Source: Alkalibaculum sporogenes
GTDB lineage: Bacteria > Bacillota > Clostridia > Eubacteriales > Alkalibacteraceae
Length of the DNA: 64,000 nucleotides
Reading direction: 5' to 3'
Assembly (NCBI RefSeq): GCF_009362815.1
Contig: NZ_WHNX01000007.1
Span: 98,590 to 162,589, forward strand
A program made the position numbers and the translations under genes. Under the pieces are notes generated by a model. The model ran no database searches. It was not told where the DNA came from and saw only the letters and a list, made by a program, of their open reading frames with translations. Of the stretch, positions 7,430 through 15,997 are shown piece by piece (the first letter of the stretch is position 1; each line of letters opens with the position of its first letter).

Positions 7430-10400
7430 ATGTCAATATTCAAAGAATTAACGCATTTATCTATTTCTGATAATGAAAAGAACATTTCAGATAGGTGGAG
7501 TGAAATAGATATATTGAAATTATCTATTCAAAATAGAGCTGATTGTGAGAATTACGTATTTTATGAGGGACCACCTACTGCAAATGGTAAACCAGGCATT
7601 CATCATGTCTTGGCTAGAACGTTAAAAGATTCAGTATGTAAATACAAAGCAATGAGTGGATATAAAGTTGAAAGGAAAGCAGGGTGGGATACACATGGTT
7701 TGCCTGTAGAAATTGAAGTAGAAAAATTGTTAAACCTATCTAGTAAAAACGATATTGAAGACTATGGAATAGACAAATTTAACAAGAAATGTAAGGAATC
7801 GGTTTTTACTTATGAGGCTCAATGGCGCGAAATGAGCAAAAGAATGGCTTACTTTATCGACCTAGAAAATCCGTATATTACTTTAGATAATAATTATATT
7901 GAAAGTGAGTGGTGGATACTAAAGAAGTTTTTTGATGAAGGATATATTTACGAAGGACATAAAATTCTTCCTTATTGTCCACGGTGTGGGACGGGCCTAG
8001 CATCCCACGAAGTAGCTCAAGGATATCAGGAAATAAAAAGTAATACAGTTATAGTGCCTATGAAGAGAAAAGACATAGATGAATATTTTCTTGTTTGGAC
8101 AACTACACCTTGGACATTAGCATCTAATGTAGCTCTTGCTGTACAGCCAAAGGCTGATTATTATAGAGTGAAAAGTCAAGGAAATACTTTTATAGTTGCA
8201 AAAGCCTTAGCAGACAAGGTTTTTGATGGAGATTATACAGTAGTGGATGAATTTAAAGGAAAAGAACTAGAGTTTATAGAGTACGAGCAATTAATGCCTT
8301 TTCTAGAAGTAGATAAGAAAGGATTTTACATTACATTAGCAGATTATGTTACTACTGATGATGGTACAGGCATTGTCCATATTGCCCCTGCCTTTGGAGA
8401 GGACGATTATCAAATAGGAAGAAGATATCAATTGCCTGTATTAAACCCTGTAGATGAAGAAGGTAAATACACTGATACACCTTGGAAAGGCACATTTGTA
8501 ATGGACGCGGATATTGATATTATCAAATGGCTAAAAGCAGAAGGAAAATTATTCAAAAAGGAAAAAGTAGCACATAATTATCCTCATTGCTGGAGGTGTA
8601 AGACTCCTTTAATATACTATGCAAAGCCAAGTTGGTATATCGAAATGACTAAAATTAAAGATAGATTAATTGAAAATAACAAGTGTGTAGAGTGGTATCC
8701 AGATTATGTAGGCGAAAAGCGATTTGGAAATTGGCTTGAAAACTTAAATGACTGGGCAGTTTCTCGTTCTAGGTATTGGGGTACACCGTTAAATATATGG
8801 AAATGTGAATGTAATAATCTTGAATCAATTGGGTCAAGACAAGAGTTAGTACAGAGGTCAGTTGAAGATATAGATGAAACCATAGAACTACACCGACCAT
8901 ATGTAGATGATGTCCATATTAATTGTTCTAAATGCGGAAAATTAATGACTCGAGTAAAAGATGTTATAGATTGCTGGTTTGATTCAGGTTCTATGCCTTT
9001 TGCACAATACCATTATCCATTTGAGAATAAAGAAAAATTTGAAGAACAATTTCCAGCAGATTTTATATGCGAGGGAATAGATCAGACAAGAGGGTGGTTT
9101 TATTCATTATTAGCCATATCTTCATTCGTAATGGGCAAATCACCGTACAAAAAAGTATTAGTTAACGATTTGATACTTGACTCAGAAGGAAGAAAGATGT
9201 CAAAAACCAGGGGTAATACTGTAGATCCGTTTGAGCTGTTCGATGAGTATGGTGCAGATGCACTTAGATGGTATTTATTATATGTATCACCTGCATGGAC
9301 TCCCACTAAGTTTGATGTAGAGGGTTTAAAGGAAGTACAAAGTAAATTCTTTAATACGATTAAGAACGTATACAACTTCTTTACCCTATATGCCAATACA
9401 GATGATGTAGATCCAAAGACATTTTTTGTAGAATACAAGGATAGACCTGAAATAGATAATTGGATGTTATCAAGATATAATAGCTTAGTAAGAGAGGTAA
9501 ATAAAGAATTAGCGATCTTCGATTTAACGAAGGCAGTTAGAAAGATACAAGACTTTGTAAATGAAGATTTATCTAACTGGTACATCAGACGCAATAGAAG
9601 AAGATTCTGGACAAAGGAATTAACTGAAGATAAAAAAGCTGTCTATAATACTACCTATGAGATTCTCATAGGTGTATGTAAACTAGTAGCACCATTTGCA
9701 CCATTTATTTCCGAGGAAATATATAAAAATCTCACAAATAAAGAATCAGTACATTTAGCTGATTATCCTCAATCAAATGAAGATCTAATAGATATTGATT
9801 TAGAGGAAAGGATGGATTTAGTAAGAAATTTAGTAAGTTTAGGGAGAGGTGCTAGAGAAGAAGCGCAAATAAAGGTAAGACAACCACTACAGAAAATAAT
9901 AGTAGATGGCAAATATAAAGATACAATGAACTATTTAGTGCCTCTAATTATGGAAGAGTTAAACCTTAAAAATGTCGAGTTTGAAGAAGATTTAAGTGCG
10001 TTCTTAAATTTTTCATTAAAACCAGATTTCAAAACAGCTGGACCAATACTAGGAGCAAAGGTAAAACTTCTAGGGAAGGCGTTATCACAAGCAAATCCAG
10101 AAAGTATTGTACCTAAATTAGAGTCAGGGGAAAAAGTGATTCTATCAATAGATGGTGAAGAGCTTGAAGTGACAAATGAATTTGTAGATATAAGAATATC
10201 TTCTAAAGAAGGATTCAACGTACAAATGGAGAATAATGTGTTTGTTATTTTAGATACTACTATTAATGATACATTAAAAACAGAGGGTTATGCTCGTGAA
10301 ATTATCTCAAAAGTACAGCAGATGAGAAAAACAAAAGGTTTTGAAATGATGGATAATATCAATATATTAATTAATGGTGATGAAGAGATAAAGAAAGCAA

Positions 10401-10525
10401 TTATAGACTACGGACAATATATTAAAGATGAAACATTAGGGGTAATTTTAGATACTACTGAACAAGATCTTGAAAAACAAAATATTAATGGTCATAATAC
10501 GGGAATAGACATAAAAAGAGTTTGA
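7430..10525 (+). CDS. ileS: Isoleucyl-tRNA synthetase, type 2 (eukaryotic-like)
   Basis: Charges tRNA-Ile. At 1031 residues with no C-terminal bacterial zinc finger, and with VIDCWFDSGSMPFAQ, it belongs to the type 2 group. The catalytic signature, normally HxGH, reads Gly56-Ile57-His58-His59 (PGIHHV), the first and third positions being exchanged. KMSKT is at 589-593. The editing domain contains the conserved TTPWTLASN. Cys pairs CPRC, CWRC and CSKC are present. AAGAGGAGG precedes ATG 7430. The T-box controls it, and pgm follows by 12 bases. The swapped motif has been described in a subset of type 2 enzymes strongly resistant to mupirocin; resistance here is an inference. Confidence 0.96.
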   Translation: MSIFKELTHLSISDNEKNISDRWSEIDILKLSIQNRADCENYVFYEGPPTANGKPGIHHVLARTLKDSVCKYKAMSGYKVERKAGWDTHGLPVEIEVEKLLNLSSKNDIEDYGIDKFNKKCKESVFTYEAQWREMSKRMAYFIDLENPYITLDNNYIESEWWILKKFFDEGYIYEGHKILPYCPRCGTGLASHEVAQGYQEIKSNTVIVPMKRKDIDEYFLVWTTTPWTLASNVALAVQPKADYYRVKSQGNTFIVAKALADKVFDGDYTVVDEFKGKELEFIEYEQLMPFLEVDKKGFYITLADYVTTDDGTGIVHIAPAFGEDDYQIGRRYQLPVLNPVDEEGKYTDTPWKGTFVMDADIDIIKWLKAEGKLFKKEKVAHNYPHCWRCKTPLIYYAKPSWYIEMTKIKDRLIENNKCVEWYPDYVGEKRFGNWLENLNDWAVSRSRYWGTPLNIWKCECNNLESIGSRQELVQRSVEDIDETIELHRPYVDDVHINCSKCGKLMTRVKDVIDCWFDSGSMPFAQYHYPFENKEKFEEQFPADFICEGIDQTRGWFYSLLAISSFVMGKSPYKKVLVNDLILDSEGRKMSKTRGNTVDPFELFDEYGADALRWYLLYVSPAWTPTKFDVEGLKEVQSKFFNTIKNVYNFFTLYANTDDVDPKTFFVEYKDRPEIDNWMLSRYNSLVREVNKELAIFDLTKAVRKIQDFVNEDLSNWYIRRNRRRFWTKELTEDKKAVYNTTYEILIGVCKLVAPFAPFISEEIYKNLTNKESVHLADYPQSNEDLIDIDLEERMDLVRNLVSLGRGAREEAQIKVRQPLQKIIVDGKYKDTMNYLVPLIMEELNLKNVEFEEDLSAFLNFSLKPDFKTAGPILGAKVKLLGKALSQANPESIVPKLESGEKVILSIDGEELEVTNEFVDIRISSKEGFNVQMENNVFVILDTTINDTLKTEGYAREIISKVQQMRKTKGFEMMDNINILINGDEEIKKAIIDYGQYIKDETLGVILDTTEQDLEKQNINGHNTGIDIKRV

Positions 10526-10537
10526 AAGGGTGATATT

Positions 10538-12016
10538 GTGAGTTTGTTAAAATTACAAAATGGGTCTGATATTAGAGGTGTTGCTGTTGAAGGGGTACAG
10601 GGCGAAGAAGTTAATCTTACAGTTGATGCAGTTAGTAAGATAACTTTTGCCTTTAAACAATGGTTAGAAAATAAAATGCCAAGTAAAGACCTGAAAATTG
10701 CAATTGGGAGAGATAGCAGAATATCTGGAGAAATGTTAATAGATGCCGCAATTAAAGGGATGAGTAGTAAAAATGTTACAATCTACGATTGTGGAATGGC
10801 TTCTACACCTGCAATGTTTATGACTACAATAGACGATGAAATAGATGCTGATGCTGCTATTATGGTAACTGCAAGTCATTTGCCATTTAATAGGAATGGA
10901 TTAAAATTATTCACCAAAAAAGGTGGAGCAGACAGTAAAGATATTAAAGAAATATTAGATATAGCAGATAACTTAGAAGATAATAATTATACTGTAAATG
11001 GTAGAGTAGAAAATATTGACTTTATAAGTAAATACTCTAAAGGTTTAGTAAATATCATTAGGGAAACTACAAATGAAGAAAAACCTTTTAATAATTGCAA
11101 AATTATTGTAGATGCAGGGAATGGAGCAGGTGGATTTTTTGCAGCTAAGGTTTTAAAACCTCTAGGTGCAAATATAGAAGGAAGTTTATATCTAGAGCCA
11201 GATGGGTATTTTCCAAATCATGAACCAAATCCCGAAAATAAAGAAGCAATGGAATCTATACAGCAAGCCGTTATAGATAGCAAGGCAGAGTTAGGTATAA
11301 TATTTGATACAGATGTTGACAGAGCTGCCGTTGTAGATGGAAAAGGAAACGCTATTAATAGAAACCCATTAGTTGCGTTAATGTCTGCTATCGTTTTAAA
11401 TGATTATCCTAATACCACAATAGTTACAGATTCTGTAACATCAGTTGGTTTAAAGACATTCATTGAAGGTAAAGGTGGAAAACAACATCGATTTAAAAGA
11501 GGTTACAAAAATGTAATAAACGAAGCAATACGTTTAAATGAAGAAGGAATACAGTCACACCTTGCAATAGAAACAAGTGGACACTGTGCTTTTAAAGAAA
11601 ACTATTTTTTGGACGATGGTGCGTATTTAGTAACTAAAGTATTAATTACATTTGCTAACTTAAGAAAATCTGGAAAAGATTTAGGAGATTTAATTAATAA
11701 ATTACAAGAACCATTTGAAGTAAGGGAGTTCAGGGCTAAAATAACGAATTCGGAATTTAAACAGTATGGACTACAACTCCTAGATGAATTTGGATCATAT
11801 ATAAACACAGTGCCAGGATGGTGCTTGGAAGAACCAAACTTTGAAGGAGTTAGAGTAAATTGCGCAGATCAATCTGGATGGTGCCTAGTACGAATGTCAC
11901 TACATGACCCGGTACTAGCAATCAATATGGAATCAGATATACCAGGAGGTTGTGAGAAAATAGAAAAACTATTAATGAGCTTCTTAAACAAATACGAAGG
12001 CTTAGCTTTCTCATAG
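10538..12016 (+). CDS. Phosphomannomutase/phosphoglucomutase family protein
   Basis: A 492-residue alpha-D-phosphohexomutase. The phosphoserine loop is TASHLPFNRNG with Ser113; the metal loop is DTDVDR; ETSGHCAFKENYFLDDGAY gives the sugar-binding loop. It should transfer phosphate between C1 and C6 of a hexose. Start is GTG 10538 with GAAAGGGTGAT upstream. It is 12 bases after ileS with no terminator between, so it should be under the isoleucine T-box, which is unexpected for this enzyme. The segment NTVPGWCLEEPNFEGVRVNC is characteristic of the long clostridial PMM/PGM subgroup. Choice between mannose, glucose and glucosamine substrates cannot be made. Confidence 0.9.
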   Translation: MSLLKLQNGSDIRGVAVEGVQGEEVNLTVDAVSKITFAFKQWLENKMPSKDLKIAIGRDSRISGEMLIDAAIKGMSSKNVTIYDCGMASTPAMFMTTIDDEIDADAAIMVTASHLPFNRNGLKLFTKKGGADSKDIKEILDIADNLEDNNYTVNGRVENIDFISKYSKGLVNIIRETTNEEKPFNNCKIIVDAGNGAGGFFAAKVLKPLGANIEGSLYLEPDGYFPNHEPNPENKEAMESIQQAVIDSKAELGIIFDTDVDRAAVVDGKGNAINRNPLVALMSAIVLNDYPNTTIVTDSVTSVGLKTFIEGKGGKQHRFKRGYKNVINEAIRLNEEGIQSHLAIETSGHCAFKENYFLDDGAYLVTKVLITFANLRKSGKDLGDLINKLQEPFEVREFRAKITNSEFKQYGLQLLDEFGSYINTVPGWCLEEPNFEGVRVNCADQSGWCLVRMSLHDPVLAINMESDIPGGCEKIEKLLMSFLNKYEGLAFS

Positions 12017-12024
12017 CATTGATC

Positions 12025-12060
12025 AAAAAAGAACTTCTCATTTATGAGAAGTTCTTTTTT
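12025..12060. terminator. Bidirectional terminator
   Basis: Perfect 16-bp inverted repeat AAAAAAGAACTTCTCA with loop TTTA, T-run on both strands. It closes the ileS-pgm transcript and, on the other strand, the deoD-pspC-MBL set. Confidence 0.9.
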
Positions 12061-12101
12061 GATTTGAGACACGTTACTTACGGCATATATGGATATTAGA
12101 A

Positions 12102-12872
12102 TTATTGTGGAAAATCAACTACTGTAGTATTTAGATCTTCACATAGGATTATTTCAGGAAGCTCATGTCCATATCTATCTATAATCTTATTAGTTGTGCT
12201 AATCCAATTATAGATATCTTTCTTTTCATTCGGTAGATGCATTAACAATATCTTTTGAGGGGTTATAAAGGTGTTTATCACTTTTCTACCAGGGATTAAA
12301 GATACATAGGGAAAATCTAGTAAGGCGATACTAATATTTTGTTTATATAAAGAAAAACTTTCATAATTACTTTGGTCAGGTTTTGCATCGCCACAATGGA
12401 AAACAGTAATGCCATCCATTTTTACTATGTAAGAAAAATTAACTACATTTGAAAACTTTGCACCATCATGAATCATTGAGGCAACGGAGAAGTTAATTCC
12501 ATTGACATTAAACTCTTTAATATCTTTAATATCAACATCTCCGTATTCTATTTGATTATCTAATGAAGTATTGTAGTTAGATAGTGTTTTTAAGTACTGT
12601 ACAGTTTGTTTACTAGAAAATAACTTTAATTTAGGTTGATTTATTAGAACTTCTAGAGAAGTTTCACCATCAAAATGATCCCAGTGGTAATGAGTAAATA
12701 AAAGAAGGTCTAAATCGTTAAATGGAGGAGCTCCTGCAATTATTTTATTAATAGTATCTGGATCTACACTATGATATGGATCTACTTGTTTTGTATGTAT
12801 TGCATCAATCAATACCTTTTTATCATTATGCTCTAATAAAAATCCAGTATTTGCAATATAATAAATTTTCAT
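12102..12872 (-). CDS. MBL-fold metal-dependent hydrolase
   Basis: A 256-residue metallo-beta-lactamase-fold protein. The metal motif HxHxDH is seen as HYHWDH (His61, His63, Asp65, His66), followed by later ligands in MIHDG and FHCGDAK. Start ATG 12872 has AGAGGTATATT upstream; upstream in-frame codons lack a site. The UlaG/YycJ-like short form suggests a cytoplasmic hydrolase, but the substrate is unknown. It is last of three minus-strand genes after deoD and pspC, with a hairpin (12901-12927) before it that may separate its expression. Confidence 0.8.
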   Translation of the reverse strand: MKIYYIANTGFLLEHNDKKVLIDAIHTKQVDPYHSVDPDTINKIIAGAPPFNDLDLLLFTHYHWDHFDGETSLEVLINQPKLKLFSSKQTVQYLKTLSNYNTSLDNQIEYGDVDIKDIKEFNVNGINFSVASMIHDGAKFSNVVNFSYIVKMDGITVFHCGDAKPDQSNYESFSLYKQNISIALLDFPYVSLIPGRKVINTFITPQKILLMHLPNEKKDIYNWISTTNKIIDRYGHELPEIILCEDLNTTVVDFPQ

Positions 12873-12900
12873 CAATATACCTCTATTCTTAGTAAATATT

Positions 12901-12927
12901 AATAAGACAACCATAGGCTGCCTTATT
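12901..12927 (-). terminator. Hairpin between pspC and the MBL gene
   Basis: Read on the minus strand the arms AAUAAGGCAGCC and GGUUGUCUUAUU pair completely, two of the twelve pairs being G-U; on the plus strand those become A-C mismatches. The asymmetry indicates that the minus-strand RNA is the selected one. The T-run is poor, so it could be a weak terminator or an mRNA processing/stability element. Confidence 0.55.
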
Positions 12928-12956
12928 AATTATTGCAATTACGCTATTCTTAACGA

Positions 12957-13178
12957 TTATTCATCTGATACTGAATAATCATTAAATTCTAATTCGCTTT
13001 TGTCGGGTAAAATTATAGCGCATATAATATAAAGAAAGAAACCTATGCCGAAAGAGGGTATTGAAACAACAGCCCAGACAATTCGAACTAGTGATGGATC
13101 TATATCAAAATATTCAGCTATGCCTTGACATACTCCACTAATCTTTGCTTTTGCTCTGTTTTTATATAATTTCTTCAT
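12957..13178 (-). CDS. PspC domain protein
   Basis: A 73-residue protein made almost wholly of a PspC domain: KKLYKNRAKAKISGVCQGIAEYFDIDPSLVRI, then one hydrophobic segment (about 34-58) and an acidic tail. Such small PspC proteins sit in the membrane and are linked to envelope stress, though the role in clostridia is not well defined. ATG 13178 has GGAGGAACAATTC directly upstream; the upstream ATG at 13193 overlaps no site. It lies between deoD and the MBL gene on the minus strand. Confidence 0.87.
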   Translation of the reverse strand: MKKLYKNRAKAKISGVCQGIAEYFDIDPSLVRIVWAVVSIPSFGIGFFLYIICAIILPDKSELEFNDYSVSDE

Positions 13179-13281
13179 GAATTGTTCCTCCATTTAGTTA
13201 GTATTTTATATAATATATTATAATGTAATATAATTAAATTAAAGTTATTAAATAATTAGAAATGCATTAGTTTATATATAT

Positions 13282-13980
13282 CTATGAAACTTCAAGAGCT
13301 ATTTCTATCATATCTGTTAGTGTTTTTTCTCTCTCTTCAGAGGTGGTAGCTTCCAAGGTTACTAGGCTATCACTTACAGTTAATATGGCTAATGCATTTT
13401 TACCTAGTCTCGCTGCATTCATATATAGTGCTGCAGCTTCCATTTCTACTGCTAGAACACCCATTTTAGCCCAAGACTTCCATGAATCTTCTTGATCATC
13501 ATAAAATATATCGCTAGAGAGGACGTTACCTACTTTTACATCAAGTTTTTTATTAGAAGCTATAGAATGTGCTTTACTCAATAATTCAAAATTTGCAATA
13601 GGAGCGAAATTACCTGGTAAATTATACTGGCTAGCATAACTAGAATTAGTACATGTACCTAGAGCTAATATTATATCTCTAATATTTACATTTTCTTGAA
13701 AAGATCCACATGACCCTATTCTTATAATATTATCGCAATCAAATACTGTAAATAATTCATAAGAGTATATCCCTATAGAGGCCATTCCCATACCTGAACC
13801 CATAACAGAGACTTTTCTACCTTTATAAGTGCCACTATACCCTAACATCCCACGTACTTTATTAAAACAAGTTGGATTATCTAAATACTTTTGTGCTATA
13901 AATTTAGCCCTAAGGGGATCACCTGGCATTAGAACTGTTTTAGCGATATCTCCTTTACTTGCATCAATATGAACTGTCAT
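13282..13980 (-). CDS. deoD: Purine nucleoside phosphorylase, DeoD type
   Basis: A 232-residue hexameric-type phosphorylase that splits purine (deoxy)ribonucleosides with phosphate. Motifs: LMPGDPLRAK (phosphate site), GSGMGMASIGIYSYEL, IRIGSCGS, AVEMEAAALY (nucleoside site) and TVSDSL with the catalytic Asp. I prefer the ATG at 13980 (MTVHIDASKGDIA) because AGAGGTG is about 9 bases upstream and family members begin in this way; the ATG at 13992 abuts the ribosome binding site. It is the first of three minus-strand genes. Confidence 0.93.
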   Translation of the reverse strand: MTVHIDASKGDIAKTVLMPGDPLRAKFIAQKYLDNPTCFNKVRGMLGYSGTYKGRKVSVMGSGMGMASIGIYSYELFTVFDCDNIIRIGSCGSFQENVNIRDIILALGTCTNSSYASQYNLPGNFAPIANFELLSKAHSIASNKKLDVKVGNVLSSDIFYDDQEDSWKSWAKMGVLAVEMEAAALYMNAARLGKNALAILTVSDSLVTLEATTSEEREKTLTDMIEIALEVS

Positions 13981-14036
13981 ATATACATTCACCTCTTACT
14001 TTAAATTTTATCAATAATAATATCTCTTGTAAATAA

Positions 14037-14081
14037 AATATTTAGTAATTATTATACCCTAAATAATAATTACTAAATATT
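14037..14081. repeat. Perfect 19-bp A/T palindrome
   Basis: Arms AATATTTAGTAATTATTAT (14037-14055) and its exact complement (14063-14081) flank the loop ACCCTAA. It lies in the divergent deoD/cwlJ region, 6 bases before repeat copy A. It has no T-run of its own and could be an operator, a weak terminator or a part of the neighbouring repeat. Confidence 0.5.
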
Positions 14082-14086
14082 CAATT

Positions 14087-14160
14087 ATAAAGTTGAAACT
14101 TTATTCAGTAGGGGTTTTCTTTATCTTCGGTAGTCTTAGTGCCTGTTGATGCGGGATATA
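14087..14160 (+). repeat. Dispersed hairpin-ended repeat, copy A
   Basis: 74 bases. The left end is the hairpin ATAAAGTT-GA-AACTTTAT followed by TCAGTAGGGGTTTTCTT; the right end is GTCTTAGTGCCTG-TTGATGCGGGATA. Its left 40 and right 35 bases match the ends of the long copy at 37700-37920, so it looks like an internally deleted form. It lies 114 bases before cwlJ. Confidence 0.7.
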
Positions 14161-14274
14161 CTCATTATGATGTACATTTTAGATATGTAATAATATATAA
14201 AAACATTATAATAATTGTAGCAAAAAAGTCTCTTTAAAATATAATAAATAAAGATTAAATTTTAGGAGGAAACC

Positions 14275-14718
14275 ATGGCATACCCAGCTAGAGAGTTATT
14301 AGCAAGACTCATTAAATGTGAGGCTGAAGGAGAAGGAGAAACTGGTATGAAAGCTGTAGCTACGGTAGTAATGAATAGAGTACATGTAGCTTATGGAGAA
14401 TACCAAAGGGTTAATCAGGGTGATCTAAGAAAAGTAGTATTCCAACCAGGACAATTTGATTGTGTAATGGAAACAATCGGTGGAATGCCGAACCACCAAG
14501 TAATATATAATGCACATCCAGATCAGATACACTATGATATCGCTGATTGGGCATTAGCAGGAAACAAACTCTATAATATAGGTGAGTCACTATGGTATAT
14601 GAACCCATTTATACCAGATTGTCCAATTTATTTCCCATATAATCAAAGTGGTGTGCATAACTCTAGGATTAGGCTTCATTGTTTCTATGACCCTACTCCC
14701 AGATATGCGCAAACATAA
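14275..14718 (+). CDS. cwlJ: Spore cortex-lytic hydrolase CwlJ
   Basis: A 147-residue cell wall hydrolase of the SleB/CwlJ family (Hydrolase_2). The catalytic region LLARLIKCEAEGEGETGMKA has Glu16 where the family keeps an essential acid, and VATVVMNRV, FDCV and SLWYMNP are conserved. There is no signal peptide, as expected for CwlJ, which is placed in the coat from the mother cell side and digests cortex during germination. TAGGAGGAAACC precedes ATG 14275. The gerQ-like gene follows by 18 bases, matching the conserved pairing in spore formers, in which CwlJ depends on GerQ. Mother-cell expression is expected. Confidence 0.92.
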   Translation: MAYPARELLARLIKCEAEGEGETGMKAVATVVMNRVHVAYGEYQRVNQGDLRKVVFQPGQFDCVMETIGGMPNHQVIYNAHPDQIHYDIADWALAGNKLYNIGESLWYMNPFIPDCPIYFPYNQSGVHNSRIRLHCFYDPTPRYAQT

Positions 14719-14736
14719 TTTAGAAGGAGCTTAGAA

Positions 14737-15207
14737 ATGAAAAAGAATATAATTCCAGATAGTTCAAAGATACTTTCAACTTATGAGAATAATTACGCAG
14801 TTGTTCCAGGAGGAGGAGGTGGAATGCCACCATTTAGTATGCAACCAGCTATGCCGCCAACAGGGATGCAGCCAGGTATGCAACCAGCTATGCCGCCAAT
14901 GGGTATGCAACCAGGAATGCAACCAGCGATGCCACCAATGGGTATGGAACCAAGAGTGCCAGGACCACCAGTTCTAGGACCAAACTATATACAAGGATAT
15001 TTAAGAAGATTTATTGGTCAATATGTTAGGATTGATTTCATTGTTGGAACAGGTATGTTTATCGATAGAGATGGAATTTTAAGAGAAGTTGGAATAGATT
15101 TTGTACAGATGGAAGAGGTGCAAACAGGTAATATACTTATTGGAGACTTATACTCAATTAAATTCGTTACTGTCTATTCAAGTGCACCCAGTATACCTGC
15201 TTATTAG
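14737..15207 (+). CDS. gerQ: Spore coat protein GerQ-like
   Basis: A 156-residue protein. Residues 25-78 are a low-complexity Met/Pro/Gly/Gln region with two near-perfect 13-residue repeats (GMQPGMQPAMPPM) encoded by two adjacent 39-base units at 14862-14939. Residues 84-150 are a GerQ domain: YLRRFIGQYVRIDFIVG through VQTGNILIGDLYSIKFV. In spore formers GerQ is a coat protein, cross-linked by transglutaminase in Bacillus, that CwlJ needs for assembly. GAAGGAGC precedes ATG 14737. The repeats could vary in number between strains. Confidence 0.9.
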   Translation: MKKNIIPDSSKILSTYENNYAVVPGGGGGMPPFSMQPAMPPTGMQPGMQPAMPPMGMQPGMQPAMPPMGMEPRVPGPPVLGPNYIQGYLRRFIGQYVRIDFIVGTGMFIDRDGILREVGIDFVQMEEVQTGNILIGDLYSIKFVTVYSSAPSIPAY

Positions 15208-15214
15208 CAGGTAT
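15193..15214. terminator. Short hairpin over the gerQ stop codon
   Basis: Inverted repeat ATACCTGCT/AGCAGGTAT with loop TATT spans the end of gerQ. No T-run follows immediately, so termination would be weak; it also ends the converging minus-strand gene. Confidence 0.5.
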
Positions 15215-15231
15215 CTTGGGTATATATAATT

Positions 15232-15801
15232 TTAATTAGTACTTAATTGTTGTGTATCTGGTGTAGGTACATTAATATAACCAAGATTATTAATTTCGCC
15301 TCTATAAATAACCTTACCTTGCATTGATGCAAAATTCATAGGTCGTACAAGATTTTTAGGCACATTAAAATCGATGATATCACTTTCTTTTAATATATGG
15401 TATACAAATTCTGAACATAAAAAACGATTGTTAAAGGTAGCTTTGTTTAAGAGGTTAAAAATTAATCCCATGTAATTGTATTTATATATTTTGTCGTTAG
15501 TTATAAAATGATCAACAAGGGCACAGGCTTTTTCGTACTGTTCTTTAGTGACTTCAATTTCTATTATTTTACATGGTGATGTATCGTAGATTTTGTACAA
15601 TCCAGTATGTATACTTTCTTTTCTAAAGCATCCTACAAAAGGATTATAGACTTTCTTCCTACCAAAACTATACATTTGATCCAAATTTCTATCTAAAGCT
15701 ATAGCAGCATGAGTATAGGGATCTTTTTTAATATAATGTATTAAATTTGATAAGACTGTATTTGTGCGTACTAATAATATGTATAAATGATATTTATCCA
15801 T
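15232..15801 (-). CDS. Permuted NlpC/P60-type (YiiX-like) cysteine hydrolase
   Basis: A 189-residue cytoplasmic protein. YTHAAIALD places a catalytic His at 31, and FNNRFLCSEFVYHIL places Cys at 129. This His-before-Cys order is that of circularly permuted papain-like proteins (YiiX/YebB/LRAT group) that act on peptide or lipid amide bonds. There is no signal peptide. It is transcribed toward cwlJ-gerQ from the other strand, and its start has a moderate AGGAGATAAC site. The location next to spore genes hints at a spore role, but nothing in the protein proves it. Confidence 0.72.
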   Translation of the reverse strand: MDKYHLYILLVRTNTVLSNLIHYIKKDPYTHAAIALDRNLDQMYSFGRKKVYNPFVGCFRKESIHTGLYKIYDTSPCKIIEIEVTKEQYEKACALVDHFITNDKIYKYNYMGLIFNLLNKATFNNRFLCSEFVYHILKESDIIDFNVPKNLVRPMNFASMQGKVIYRGEINNLGYINVPTPDTQQLSTN

Positions 15802-15997
15802 CTGTTATCTCCTATATATAGTATTCATTATTTAATTTTCACTGCAGTATAATTATAAAAAAGAAAAAAGAACAAACATAAATCTAAAAATTAGAAAAAA
15901 TCATTATACTCATATTCTATATCAAATCGTGAAATAAAAAAAGTATTATGTTATTTTTTTTTTTTCAAGGACATAATATCCTAAAGAGGTGATGTCA

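Noticed and set aside
9100..9594. Long minus-strand frames inside ileS, rho, tkt and other genes (for example here and 27006-27458).
   Set aside because: They lie fully opposite strongly supported genes, have no start sites and contain Ser/Phe/Leu-rich products typical of antisense shadows.
15847..15858. TATAATTATA upstream of rubrerythrin as a PerR box.
   Set aside because: It is shorter than the 15-base PerR consensus and the central spacing does not fit; such A/T palindromes are common here.
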